NCBI GenBank assembly: GCA_016215105.1
Contig: JACRLJ010000130.1
Location: forward strand, 1-41,199
DNA from: Candidatus Hydrogenedentota bacterium
GTDB taxonomy: Bacteria; Hydrogenedentota; Hydrogenedentia; Hydrogenedentales; SLHB01
DNA: 41,199 nt
Direction of reading: 5' to 3'
Below, piece by piece: positions 8,141-15,584 of the stretch (its first letter is position 1; each line of letters starts with the position of its first letter). The notes beneath the pieces are model-generated. The model was not told where the DNA came from. It saw only the letters and a list, made by a program, of their open reading frames with translations, and ran no database searches. A program made the translations under genes and the position numbers.

Positions 8141-8989
8141 TTATTTCAAGTGGCACTGCAAACATAGGGCGCTTCGCTCGTTGCTCATCACCAATCCGTG
8201 TTTTTGCTTCGAATAGAGTTCATGACAACTGCAGCACCCGAGCTTTCCGCCGAACAGACGTATTCGTGGATCAAGCGACGCCACGTGCCGGTACTGGTTG
8301 GCGCGGCCGGTCCGGGGAGGGTAGTCCACCCCGATAGGGTGGCTGAGCCCGATCCGGGTGTGCTGCCAGCTCATCCCGTTCTCCTCTTCGCCCACGGACT
8401 TGGCTTGGGCGAGCGTGCCGTCGTGACACCCGAGACATTGCACGGACATGTCGTCAAACAACGCGCCCGCGGACGCTTTGTCGCGGACGTTACCCATATG
8501 CGATTTGTCGAGCATACCGCTGTGTGACCCTTGAGTCGCTTTCATCAAGTCATCATGGCACCGCTCACAAAGCGCGCGGCCGGCGGCTTCGCCGCGAATC
8601 ATGTTTCCCGTAACGTTCGTATGCCCCTTGCTGTGCATGTAGTGGCAAGTGGCGCACGTAATCTTGCCCGCCCAGTCCAGCGGGAATTCGGAAGGCGGTT
8701 TCTTGGCGGCCAGAACGTTCGTAGGGTGGGTAAGGCCGGTGTCTACTTTGTGACACTGCCGGCAGATCGTGTCCACGTCTTTGACCAGCTTGACCCGCTC
8801 GCCTTCGACCAATCCCTTTTCCGGGTCATCCAAATGGCAATCCGAGCATGTTCCAGCGCCGTCATGCGGCGATGTTCCTGACTTGCTCATGACGACGGAG
8901 CTAATCGCGAGAATAGCCGAGATACCCAGGAACGCCAAGACTCCCGCGATTCGGTTAGTCCGAATGTGAGCAAGGTTCTTACGATGCAT
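8141..8989 (-). CDS. Membrane-anchored heptaheme c-type cytochrome
   Basis: 282-residue c-type cytochrome with one N-terminal hydrophobic segment (about 14-32, following HRKNLAHIRTNR) acting as signal anchor, then a periplasmic domain with seven CXXCH sites in order: CSDCH, CRQCH, CATCH, CERCH, CLGCH, CCSCH, CLQCH. Many distal histidines (HPTN, HTRIGLSHP, HVAS) could be axial ligands. The CATCHYMHSKGH and CLGCHDGT pieces resemble the doubled-CXXCH group. Likely role: inner-membrane or periplasmic electron carrier passing electrons from the quinone pool or cytochromes to the rightward cytochrome cluster. ATG 8989 is chosen because it directly precedes the basic/hydrophobic leader; an upstream extension reads only arginine-rich antisense of its neighbour. 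It overlaps the HAMP gene by 11 bases, so the two are coupled. Confidence 0.9.
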   Translation of the reverse strand: MHRKNLAHIRTNRIAGVLAFLGISAILAISSVVMSKSGTSPHDGAGTCSDCHLDDPEKGLVEGERVKLVKDVDTICRQCHKVDTGLTHPTNVLAAKKPPSEFPLDWAGKITCATCHYMHSKGHTNVTGNMIRGEAAGRALCERCHDDLMKATQGSHSGMLDKSHMGNVRDKASAGALFDDMSVQCLGCHDGTLAQAKSVGEEENGMSWQHTRIGLSHPIGVDYPPRTGRANQYRHVASLDPRIRLFGGKLGCCSCHELYSKQKHGLVMSNERSALCLQCHLK

Positions 8990-9434
8990 CGGCGTCACCC
9001 GCCAGCGCTGCCGCTTGTCTAAGGCGCTTGGCGTCTTCTTGGATGCGCCGCAACAGGGGTTCCGCCTCCGCCGTGGTCCACGACCTCGTCTTCGCGTCAT
9101 CGACGAGTTGCCGAAGATCCCGCGCGGTGTCCCGTGCGGTGGCTACTCTCTGGCTAACGTCTTCGCGAAGGGCGTCAAAGGCGCCGGGCAGCGATCGATC
9201 CTGATCGCCGCGTCGAAACTGAAGTTTCGCCGTGAGGTCTCCTTGCGCCAGTCCGCGAAGACCATGTTCAAGCCGAATCAGAGGCCCGGCAATTCGGTGC
9301 GAGGCGTATAGGGCGACCCCGGATACCAGAATACCCACCAAGAGGAGCTGGCCCGCGCCGGAGAAGACGCATACCCAGATCAATTCGTGTTCAGTAGTTG
9401 ACGCAGTAAGTTGGTCACGTGGTTCTTGGGACAT
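8979..9434 (-). CDS. HAMP-domain membrane protein
   Basis: 151 residues: short cytoplasmic N terminus, one TM segment (about 19-44, WVCVFSGAGQLLLVGILV), then a HAMP module beginning SHRIAGPLIRLE and running through GDLTAKLQFRRGDQ, then a helical, probably coiled-coil tail (80-150). This is the layout of the second TM, HAMP and linker of a chemoreceptor or kinase with no output domain. GGGAG about 9 bases before ATG 9434 supports the start. It is the first gene of the operon with the heptaheme cytochrome, which overlaps it. A HAMP protein without output beside a heme protein could form a split redox sensor, or may simply assemble or anchor the cytochrome; both are inference. Confidence 0.8.
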   Translation of the reverse strand: MSQEPRDQLTASTTEHELIWVCVFSGAGQLLLVGILVSGVALYASHRIAGPLIRLEHGLRGLAQGDLTAKLQFRRGDQDRSLPGAFDALREDVSQRVATARDTARDLRQLVDDAKTRSWTTAEAEPLLRRIQEDAKRLRQAAALAGDADAS

Positions 9435-10096
9435 TACTCGCGTTCTCCCGCCATTACCCCGGCATAGACAACTGCCTCGCTTCTTCAGTTACACATTCAT
9501 ACGCGCCGGGTATAGGATTGACGCGTCCCCGCTCTTCCCCTGGCACATGCCATCCGCATATAAAACCCCGTAGGTAACCCGATACGTAGCGCTATTCAGA
9601 CTCCTACGCTCCCCAGGGCGCCGGTAGCGCGTATAGTAGAGTATACCATGCACTATTGAAAAATCTACTGTGAAAAGCGACAACACGATCGAAGCTGGCT
9701 TCTGTAGGCTTGAGAAAACGCTGACGGAGTAACCCAGCTTTCTCTAGAGGCGCCATGAAGTGCAAATCCACAAAACTGGATTCACACAATCAGTACGTGT
9801 CCTCCACGTACGACCGAGCGCGGCAATCCGGACGTCTTTCTGAATGGCGTATCTCAATGTTTAATGGGCGCTTATGGCAGGTTCGTCTCCCCGGGCCAGC
9901 GGACTCGGCGTAAGGGTTTTCCCTTACCCCAACTTCGCATGCCTACGTTATTGCCCTGATGTATTCCACTTGATATGCCGACTACACTTGGCTCGTCTAG
10001 GCTGAGAACTTGGGGCTGCGACTTCTTCTGCGGCAGGCGCCGACAACAGAATTTGTCATTGGAAAGTGTCCCATTGTCTGTAATTTGGGAGCTGTC
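9435..10096. other. Divergent intergenic region between two cytochrome operons
   Basis: 662 bases without a convincing gene, separating the leftward HAMP/heptaheme operon from the rightward multiheme operon, so it must hold at least two promoters. Its base composition is more AT-rich in places than the genes. A short minus-strand reading frame at 9604-9789 has no ribosome site or family features. The clearest element is the palindrome at 9910-9927, listed separately. TATACT-like elements occur around 9640-9647 on the minus strand, without a matching -35 box. Confidence 0.6.
9910..9927. promoter_or_regulatory. Perfect palindrome, possible regulator site or hairpin
   Basis: GTAAGGG, TTTT, CCCTTAC: a perfect 7-base inverted repeat with a 4-base centre, about 170 bases upstream of the first rightward cytochrome gene. 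The GGG-N4-CCC core with TA flanks resembles GC-rich palindromes described for NarL-family regulators such as NreC, and a NarL-type regulator is encoded at 26731-27372. It is also a possible RNA hairpin; the tail is CCCC rather than a T run, so it is not a good terminator. Confidence 0.45.
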
Positions 10097-11494
10097 ATGA
10101 GTTTACCGACTCTGCGCATACGGCGTTCAAGAATCAATTTGGGTGGCGCTGTCTTTGGACGGGTGACGCGCGCTACGGTTTGCCTGGCGTCTTTGGCTGC
10201 GGCGTCTCTTCTTTCGCTAACACCGCTTGCGGCGTGGGGCGCGGCGGCTCCCGCGACGATTGACCCCGAAGCATCGTGTACGACTGGCGGATGTCATGCC
10301 GACACGAAAGCAAAACCGAAACTTCACGGACCGGTGGCGGGTGACGCCTGCCAGGGATGTCATGAGCCCAAAGGTAAAGAGCATAACTTCGCAAAAATAA
10401 GCGATATTCCGGCTCTATGCACGAAGTGTCACGACAAAGTTGACGGGGCCGCCAATGTGCATCCGCCCGCCCAGGGAGACTGTTTGGTCTGCCACGACCC
10501 GCACGGCTCGAAGGTTGCGGGAATGCTCAAGGCCGACGATCAAAAGGCGCTGTGCTTCAGTTGCCACGAAGACGCCATTCTAAAAGGGGAGTATCAACAT
10601 GGGCCCGCGGCCGTGGGTGCGTGCAGCGTCTGTCATAATCCCCATTCCTCCGCCCAGGAAAAACTGCTCCGCAGTCCCGGCAATGAACTGTGCGCGACGT
10701 GTCACGCCGACCTCGTCAAAGACATGACGTCGGGCGCCAATGTGCACGAGCCGGTGCGCAAAGGGTGCGTATCGTGTCATAACCCGCACAGTGGTCCGAA
10801 GCCCAAGATGTTGCCAGGCTCGACTCAAGAATTGTGTGCGAAGTGTCACGAGAAACAGGTAAAGGCCGCCAAAGAGTCGGCCGTTCCCCATGGGCCTGCG
10901 GCTGAAGACGGTGGCTGCACCAAATGCCACACCCCGCACGGATCGAACAACAGGCCACTTTTGAAAGCGGCCCAGACAGACCTCTGCGTGGGGTGTCACG
11001 ACAAGCCCCTGGAGGCCGGGAAAACCAAGCTCACGAACATGAAGCAATTGCTCGCCGACAACAAGGAATGGCACGGTCCCATCCGTGACGGTGGATGCAC
11101 GGGGTGTCACGAAGCGCACGGGGGCGCGAATTTCAGGCTATTGAAGCAACCGTATCCCGCTACGTTCTACAGCGCGTACCAGCCGGACAATTATGCGCTG
11201 TGCTTTACGTGCCATGAGCCGATGATGGCGAAGGAAGAGTTCACCAAGACGCTTACCGGTTTCCGTGATGGAGATCGCAATATGCATTTCCTGCATGTGA
11301 ACAAGGCAGACCGCGGACGGACGTGCCGGGCGTGTCACGAAGTTCACGCCAGTACCCACCCGCGCCACATCCGCGAGAGTGTTCCCTACGGCAATTGGAG
11401 TCTACCGATCAACTTCGCAATTACCGAGCAGGGAGGGTCGTGTCAGCCGGGCTGTCACGCCGCCAAGACCTACGACCGAAGCAAAAAGAACTGA
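10097..11494 (+). CDS. Exported multiheme cytochrome c, 13 CXXCH plus CX4CH and CX3CH
   Basis: 465-residue periplasmic or outer-surface cytochrome made of repeated doubled-CXXCH units (pattern LCxxCH ... H.P...G.CxxCH.PHG). Signal peptide about 1-50 with an AWGA-type cleavage site. Thirteen CXXCH sites run from CQGCH to CRACH; they are flanked by CTTGGCH (CX4CH) near residue 60 and CQPGCH (CX3CH) near the C terminus, so up to 15 hemes. Highly spaced HGP and NVH histidines look like axial ligands. GGGAG at 10087-10091, 5 bases before ATG 10097, fixes the start; an upstream in-frame extension lacks signal-peptide character. First gene of the rightward cluster, followed after 37 bases by the thioredoxin-fold/TPR gene. 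Likely role: long-range electron carrier between inner membrane and the porin complex. Confidence 0.92.
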   Translation: MSLPTLRIRRSRINLGGAVFGRVTRATVCLASLAAASLLSLTPLAAWGAAAPATIDPEASCTTGGCHADTKAKPKLHGPVAGDACQGCHEPKGKEHNFAKISDIPALCTKCHDKVDGAANVHPPAQGDCLVCHDPHGSKVAGMLKADDQKALCFSCHEDAILKGEYQHGPAAVGACSVCHNPHSSAQEKLLRSPGNELCATCHADLVKDMTSGANVHEPVRKGCVSCHNPHSGPKPKMLPGSTQELCAKCHEKQVKAAKESAVPHGPAAEDGGCTKCHTPHGSNNRPLLKAAQTDLCVGCHDKPLEAGKTKLTNMKQLLADNKEWHGPIRDGGCTGCHEAHGGANFRLLKQPYPATFYSAYQPDNYALCFTCHEPMMAKEEFTKTLTGFRDGDRNMHFLHVNKADRGRTCRACHEVHASTHPRHIRESVPYGNWSLPINFAITEQGGSCQPGCHAAKTYDRSKKN

Positions 11495-11531
11495 AGATTG
11501 CCGCAGGGCGCCTTGAGTTGGACGGATTGAA

Positions 11532-12515
11532 ATGATGGGCTTGATACAGCTAACCGCGCAGCTTAGCGTCGTCGCGCTGACGACGCTGATGGCGTTCGAG
11601 GGCGTCCGTGAAGGAGACGCGGTACCGGCCTTTAGTCTGAAAAGCACCGACGGGCAGAGCTTCGATTCCACCAAGGAGTTCAACGCTCCGGCCAGTATCA
11701 TCGCCTTCTGCCGCTTGGAGCAGGAGTACTCCGAAGCGCTCCTGAAGGACCTCCAGGGGCTGTATAGTGAGGTCCAGAGCAAGGGCGTGCGGGTGGCGGC
11801 GATTTTCTCGGGCGATGCCGATCCGGCGAAGGTCGCCGAGTTGAAGAAGCGCCTCGATATACAGTTTCCCCTGCTATTGGATTCCGACCGGGCGACATAT
11901 GGGAAGTTTGGCGTGATTGTCGCGCCCGCGACCGGTTTCGTGGACGGCAAAGGTGTTCTGCGCTTCTACTACGCCAACTACCGTCGCGACTTTCCTGACA
12001 CGGCTCGTGCGAACGTCGATCTTCTGTTAGGCAAGATCTCTGAAAGCGAGCGGGCGGACCGAACCAAACCGAAGGCCGCCCCCGAGGCGAACTCGAGCCG
12101 CGCGGGAGCCCACTATCGGCTTGGCCTGCAGTTACTAAAGGCGGGCATGCGTGAAGAGGCCGAAAAGGAGCTGAATCAAGCCTGGAACAGCGAGCCCCGA
12201 TCGGCAGACGCGGGAATCGAACTGGGTCTAGTCTTGCTTCAGGAGAACAAGAACGAAGAGGCATTGAAGGCCCTCACTGACGCCGCGAAGCTGGCTCCAG
12301 ACAGTGCAAAGGCAGGCGGCGCAAGAGGGGTCGCGCTTCTGAGGACGGGTAAGGAAGACGAGGGAAAGGCGTTGCTCGAGCAAGCGATCGGCCAATCCGT
12401 AAAGACTCCACTGCTCTATTTCGAGATGGGCCTGTGGTACGAAAAGCATGGGATGGCGGACAAGGCGGCCGCGTCTTACAGGAAGGGTCTGGAAATAGCC
12501 CTTGAAGGATCGTAA
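11532..12515 (+). CDS. Thioredoxin-fold (AhpC/TlpA-like) plus TPR protein without CXXC
   Basis: 327 residues. A short hydrophobic N terminus (about 5-22) may be a signal or anchor. Residues about 26-165 form a peroxiredoxin/TlpA-like domain (GDAVPAFSLKSTDGQSF, then the beta strand IIAF and later FPLLLDSD, YGKFGV, PATGFVDGKG). Where a CXXC or peroxidatic cysteine is expected, the sequence reads LEQEYSEALL, and the only cysteine I see is C60. So the fold seems kept but the usual redox pair lost. Residues about 185-325 carry around four TPR repeats. Between two cytochrome genes it may act as a scaffold or chaperone for cytochrome assembly; that is inference. ATG 11532 has a weak ribosome site (GGA at 11524-11526). 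Confidence 0.82.
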   Translation: MMGLIQLTAQLSVVALTTLMAFEGVREGDAVPAFSLKSTDGQSFDSTKEFNAPASIIAFCRLEQEYSEALLKDLQGLYSEVQSKGVRVAAIFSGDADPAKVAELKKRLDIQFPLLLDSDRATYGKFGVIVAPATGFVDGKGVLRFYYANYRRDFPDTARANVDLLLGKISESERADRTKPKAAPEANSSRAGAHYRLGLQLLKAGMREEAEKELNQAWNSEPRSADAGIELGLVLLQENKNEEALKALTDAAKLAPDSAKAGGARGVALLRTGKEDEGKALLEQAIGQSVKTPLLYFEMGLWYEKHGMADKAAASYRKGLEIALEGS

Positions 12516-12850
12516 GGAGCGTATGAGCAACTTCCTGGAAATCGGATGCGTGTCAAGAATTTCCGATGACTTCAATAGTCTGACCAAGGCCGCAGGACGT
12601 TTGTGCGGCGCCAATTCAATGGTGGCTGTACGTCTACGCAACACTGTCTCGCTAGGTTTTATGGGTCTTTTCATTTGTATTGAAGTTGGTATCCGTAGTT
12701 TTCCCCGGGGGTATACCTGCAAAACCATCATTTTCCCTGATGCGAGGGGACTTGGTGGGCCGGTATACTCGGGATAGTAGTCTTGAATAGTTTCTTCTGG
12801 GCTGGGTTAGGGTTACTCAAGGGTTATACGAAGAAAGGAGTATTTGAGGT
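12516..12850. other. 335-base leader/intergenic region before the tetraheme gene
   Basis: No supportable gene. It contains CCCCGGGGGTATACC at 12703-12717 and a second GGTATAC at 12762-12768, an inverted pair that could be protein-binding sites, and TATACT at 12764-12769 that could be a -10 box without a clear -35 partner. The tetraheme gene downstream probably has its own promoter here and a long leader. A short frame crossing it (12502-12777) has no signal or domain features. Confidence 0.5.
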
Positions 12851-13480
12851 ATGTCAAGGAATCGGAAAGGTTTAATGGGAGTAGTCGGGGTAGCCGTCGT
12901 GGCGTTGGCGTTGTGCCTTTCGTCAACGGCTGGAACCATCGCGGGCACTGACCACGACTTCTCGTCGCAGGGATGGAGCAATGGTGAAATCTGCGTAGTA
13001 TGTCACACCCCCCACAATGCGAATACTACGGTAACTGCGGCGCCGTTGTGGAATCACCAAGTCTCGACGGCAACGTATACTGTGTACAGCAGCGGCACGT
13101 TGAATGCGACTGTTGGCCAGCCGGATGGCGCCACGAAGTTGTGCCTTTCCTGCCATGATGGCACGGTAGCGATTGACAGCTTCGGCGGACGGACGGGCAC
13201 GCAGATGATGAGCGGTGGCGCACTGGTTGGCACCAGCCTCTCGAACGACCACCCGGTATCGTTCACCTACGATTCCGCTTTGGCGACGACGGATGCCGGT
13301 CTGAAGAACCCCGCCAGCGCGACGTCGGGTCTGGGCAGCACGATTGCGGCCGACATGCTGGACGGTGGCAAGATGCAGTGCTCCTCGTGCCACGATGTTC
13401 ACAACGGGTCGGGCGTGTCGAAGCTGCTCCTGAAGTCGAATGCCGGTAGTGCGCTGTGCCTTACCTGCCACACCAAGTAG
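12851..13480 (+). CDS. Exported tetraheme cytochrome c (cytochrome c3 / doubled-CXXCH family)
   Basis: 209 residues with signal peptide (about 1-31, LSSTAGTIAG) and four hemes: CVVCHTPHNAN, CLSCHDGTVA, CSSCHDVHNG and CLTCHTK at the very C terminus. Other family marks are GWSNGEIC, PLWNHQVST, TYTVYSSGTLNA and NDHPVSFTYDSAL. It is closely related to the pentaheme protein at 20374 and to the first 210 residues of the protein at 18641. Small tetraheme proteins with this layout include polymerising extracellular cytochromes such as OmcE; whether this one polymerises is speculation. AGGAG ends 10 bases before ATG 12851. It has its own long upstream region and is followed by a strong terminator, so it is probably expressed as a single, perhaps abundant, transcript. 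Confidence 0.9.
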   Translation: MSRNRKGLMGVVGVAVVALALCLSSTAGTIAGTDHDFSSQGWSNGEICVVCHTPHNANTTVTAAPLWNHQVSTATYTVYSSGTLNATVGQPDGATKLCLSCHDGTVAIDSFGGRTGTQMMSGGALVGTSLSNDHPVSFTYDSALATTDAGLKNPASATSGLGSTIAADMLDGGKMQCSSCHDVHNGSGVSKLLLKSNAGSALCLTCHTK

Positions 13481-13513
13481 GTTTGTGTTGTTAGTGTAGG
13501 ACTCAATTCTCGA

Positions 13514-13556
13514 AAGGGCAGCGGGCGTGCCTAGGTGGCGCTCCGCTGCCTTTTCG
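13514..13556 (+). terminator. Intrinsic terminator after the tetraheme gene
   Basis: GGCAGCGG (13517-13524) pairs perfectly with CCGCTGCC (13543-13550), followed by TTTT and further T-rich sequence; the stem can extend through the AAA before it. Lies 34 bases after the stop codon. Confidence 0.8.
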
Positions 13557-13650
13557 TCTTGCCTTTTCGATGGACCGGCGTATACACTCCCGCCGCCGCG
13601 GTGGCAGCGGCTCCAGGATGCGGGTTCACATAATGACGAAGGAGAAGCAG

Positions 13651-14922
13651 GTGTTGGGTGCAGAACGACAAGAGCGCGCGGGAAGATATGTTTGGGCAAC
13701 ACGGTCAAGACGGTCGTGTCTAGTGACTGCGCTGTGTGTGATTCTTTTCGGCTTGTCAACGGTGCTTTCCGTCGCGCGGGCCGCGGAGGAAAAGGCGGCC
13801 ACCCCTGAAAAGGCCACAGAAGAAAAGGCTGCCACCCCCGAAAAGGCTGCCGAAGTAAAAGCCGCCAAGCCCGAAAAGGCTTCAGAAGAAAAGGCCGCCA
13901 AGCCCGAGAAGACCGCCAAGAAAGACAAAGAGAAGGCCGCGCCGTCGGGGCCGATCTTTTATCCCCAGGCTCCCGAGCAACCCCGCATACAGTTTCTTCG
14001 CACCTTCAGCAGCGCGAAGGACATCAAGGCCAAGGCCAGCGGGTTCAAGAAGTTCATCGTCGGTGAGGAAGAGAAAGACGAGTCGATCACGAAAGCCTAT
14101 GGAATTGCGGTCAAGAACGGTACGATTTACGTCTGTGATTCGGGGCAGAACCGAATCGCTGCGTTTGATCTAAAGGCGAAGACACTCGAATACTTTGGCA
14201 AGGGGGCATCCAGTTCGCTGAAGAAGCCCATTAACATAGCCGTGGATTCGGAAGGCTTTAGCTACGTGGCGGACAAGGGGTTGAACTGCGTGATGGTCTA
14301 TGACTCCAACGGCCAATACGCGCGCGCCCTAGGGGACTCCAAGAAGATGGGTCCCACGGACGTTGCGCTCCTGGAAGACCAACTCTACGTCTGCGATCTT
14401 GACAACGCGCAAGTGGTCATCATGGACAAGAAGACCGGACAGGAGCAGCGCCGCATTGGCAGCAAGGGGAGCGGCGATGGCCAACTATTCCAGCCGACGA
14501 ACATCGCAGTGGACGGCGACGGAAACGTATTTGTCTCTGATACCGGCAACTCGCGAGTGGTGCGCTTTGACTCGCGTGGTAATTTTGTCAAGAAGGTCGG
14601 GGAGATCGGCATAACCCCGGGCCGGTTCGTGCGCACCAAAGGCATTGCGGTGGACCGGGCCCGCCGGCGCTACGTGGTGGATGCCGCGTTCGAGAACGTC
14701 CAGCTCTTTGATCCGGAAGGGAATCTGCTGTTGTTTTTCGGAGAACCCGGCAACGTACCCGGCGGCTTGAATCTTCCGGCCAAAGTGATCGTGGACTACG
14801 ACAATGTGGATTTGTTCAAGAGCAACGTGGCCCCGGGTCACGCGCTCGAATATCTGATTTTGGTCAGCAGTAATTTCGGCGTCAACAAAGTCAACGTGTA
14901 CGGCTTCTTGAAGGAGAAGTAA
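13651..14922 (+). CDS. Exported NHL-type beta-propeller with repeat linker
   Basis: About 423 residues. Signal peptide (about 1-44) with a long basic start (RYVWATRSRRS) and VARAA cleavage region; then four 11-residue EEKAATPEKA-like repeats and a lysine-rich segment; then FYPQAPEQPRIQFLRTFSSA and a six-bladed NHL propeller (YGIAVKNGTIYVCDSGQNRI, NIAVDSEGFSYVADK, and similar). The segment DAAFENVQLFD is identical in the lipoprotein propeller at 17580, showing the two are paralogues. The start is GTG 13651, because GAAGGAG at 13638-13644 sits 6 bases upstream; ATG 13633 is possible but has no such site. The pentaheme lipoprotein follows 4 bases after its stop. Propellers of this kind probably bind protein partners; a structural role in the porin-cytochrome complex is inferred. 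Confidence 0.87.
   Translation: MLGAERQERAGRYVWATRSRRSCLVTALCVILFGLSTVLSVARAAEEKAATPEKATEEKAATPEKAAEVKAAKPEKASEEKAAKPEKTAKKDKEKAAPSGPIFYPQAPEQPRIQFLRTFSSAKDIKAKASGFKKFIVGEEEKDESITKAYGIAVKNGTIYVCDSGQNRIAAFDLKAKTLEYFGKGASSSLKKPINIAVDSEGFSYVADKGLNCVMVYDSNGQYARALGDSKKMGPTDVALLEDQLYVCDLDNAQVVIMDKKTGQEQRRIGSKGSGDGQLFQPTNIAVDGDGNVFVSDTGNSRVVRFDSRGNFVKKVGEIGITPGRFVRTKGIAVDRARRRYVVDAAFENVQLFDPEGNLLLFFGEPGNVPGGLNLPAKVIVDYDNVDLFKSNVAPGHALEYLILVSSNFGVNKVNVYGFLKEK
13786..13917 (+). repeat. 33-base tandem repeat, four copies, coding for 11-residue Lys/Glu/Ala/Pro units
   Basis: Four consecutive in-frame 33-base units encode EEKAATPEKAT, EEKAATPEKAA, EVKAAKPEKAS and EEKAAKPEKTA. The units form a charged, proline-punctuated linker between the signal peptide and the propeller. 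Copy number could vary by slippage between strains. Confidence 0.9.
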
Positions 14923-14926
14923 CTGC

Positions 14927-15520
14927 GTGGAGCGAGTCCCCAAAAGGACGGCAAGGAACTTCGCATGGGTGATGATCTTGAAACGGCTGGGATTGGCGAT
15001 GGCGCTGGTGGCCGGGAGTGTTGCGCTCGGCGCCGGATGCGCGACTCCGGAAGCCCGTTATCACGCGTTATCGGTCTTCTTCGACGGTGTGCCGGAGCCG
15101 GGCGCTGCGCCGGCTGTGGCGCCGCAGAAAACGGGAGATGCGGAGCCGGCTGCGCCCGCGCCTCAGTTTTCCCTGCACCCGCCGTACGCCGATAGAAAAT
15201 GTGATCTGTGCCACGAAAACCAATTTTCGAATCATTTGAAGATGGAGAAGTCGCTGCTGTGCGGGTCGTGTCACCAGTCGGACCAATTTACAGGCAAAGT
15301 TGTTCACGGTCCGGTGTCGTCGGGCAATTGTTACGCGTGTCACGATCCACACAAGTCACAGTATCCGCATCTGTTGCTGGAAGAGGGCTCGGCAATTTGC
15401 GGACGCTGTCATACGCCGGAGAGTTTTGAGAACCTGGAACGCCATCGTTCGGAAAAAGGCGGTGATTGCCTCAGTTGCCATACGCCCCATTCGGGTGAAA
15501 AAGAGCGCTTGCTCAAGTAG
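14927..15520 (+). CDS. Pentaheme c-type cytochrome lipoprotein
   Basis: 197 residues. The leader ends in the lipobox GAGC (cysteine near residue 38), so it should be lipid-anchored, probably in the outer membrane. Then ALSVFFDGVPEPG, a motif I recognise as common in cytochromes next to porin-like genes, a proline/alanine linker, and five CXXCH sites: CDLCHENQ, CGSCHQSD, CYACHDPHKS, CGRCHTPE, CLSCHTPHSG. The start shown is GTG 14927 with AAGGAG at 14911-14916; ATG 14972 (MILKRLGLAMAL) would give a shorter, more usual lipoprotein leader. It lies between the repeat-linker propeller and the beta-barrel gene (64 bases on), the place where porin-cytochrome operons encode the heme protein that plugs the barrel. 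Confidence 0.9.
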   Translation: MERVPKRTARNFAWVMILKRLGLAMALVAGSVALGAGCATPEARYHALSVFFDGVPEPGAAPAVAPQKTGDAEPAAPAPQFSLHPPYADRKCDLCHENQFSNHLKMEKSLLCGSCHQSDQFTGKVVHGPVSSGNCYACHDPHKSQYPHLLLEEGSAICGRCHTPESFENLERHRSEKGGDCLSCHTPHSGEKERLLK

Positions 15521-15584
15521 TCCGGGACTCCGCCAGGCCAGTTGTTGAAGCACGCACATAGAAGGAACGCGGAGTCAGAAGGCG

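Noticed and set aside
9604-9789. 61-residue minus-strand frame between the cytochrome operons
   Set aside because: No ribosome site, no signal or domain, and low-complexity context.
10010-10096. N-terminal extension of the first multiheme cytochrome
   Set aside because: Extension lacks signal-peptide character, while GGGAG before ATG 10097 gives a good start and leader.
9435-10096. GEMM-type cyclic-dinucleotide riboswitch upstream of cytochrome genes
   Set aside because: Such riboswitches control cytochromes in Geobacter, but the conserved ACGCAAAGCC-type core was not found here or before 12851 or 20374.
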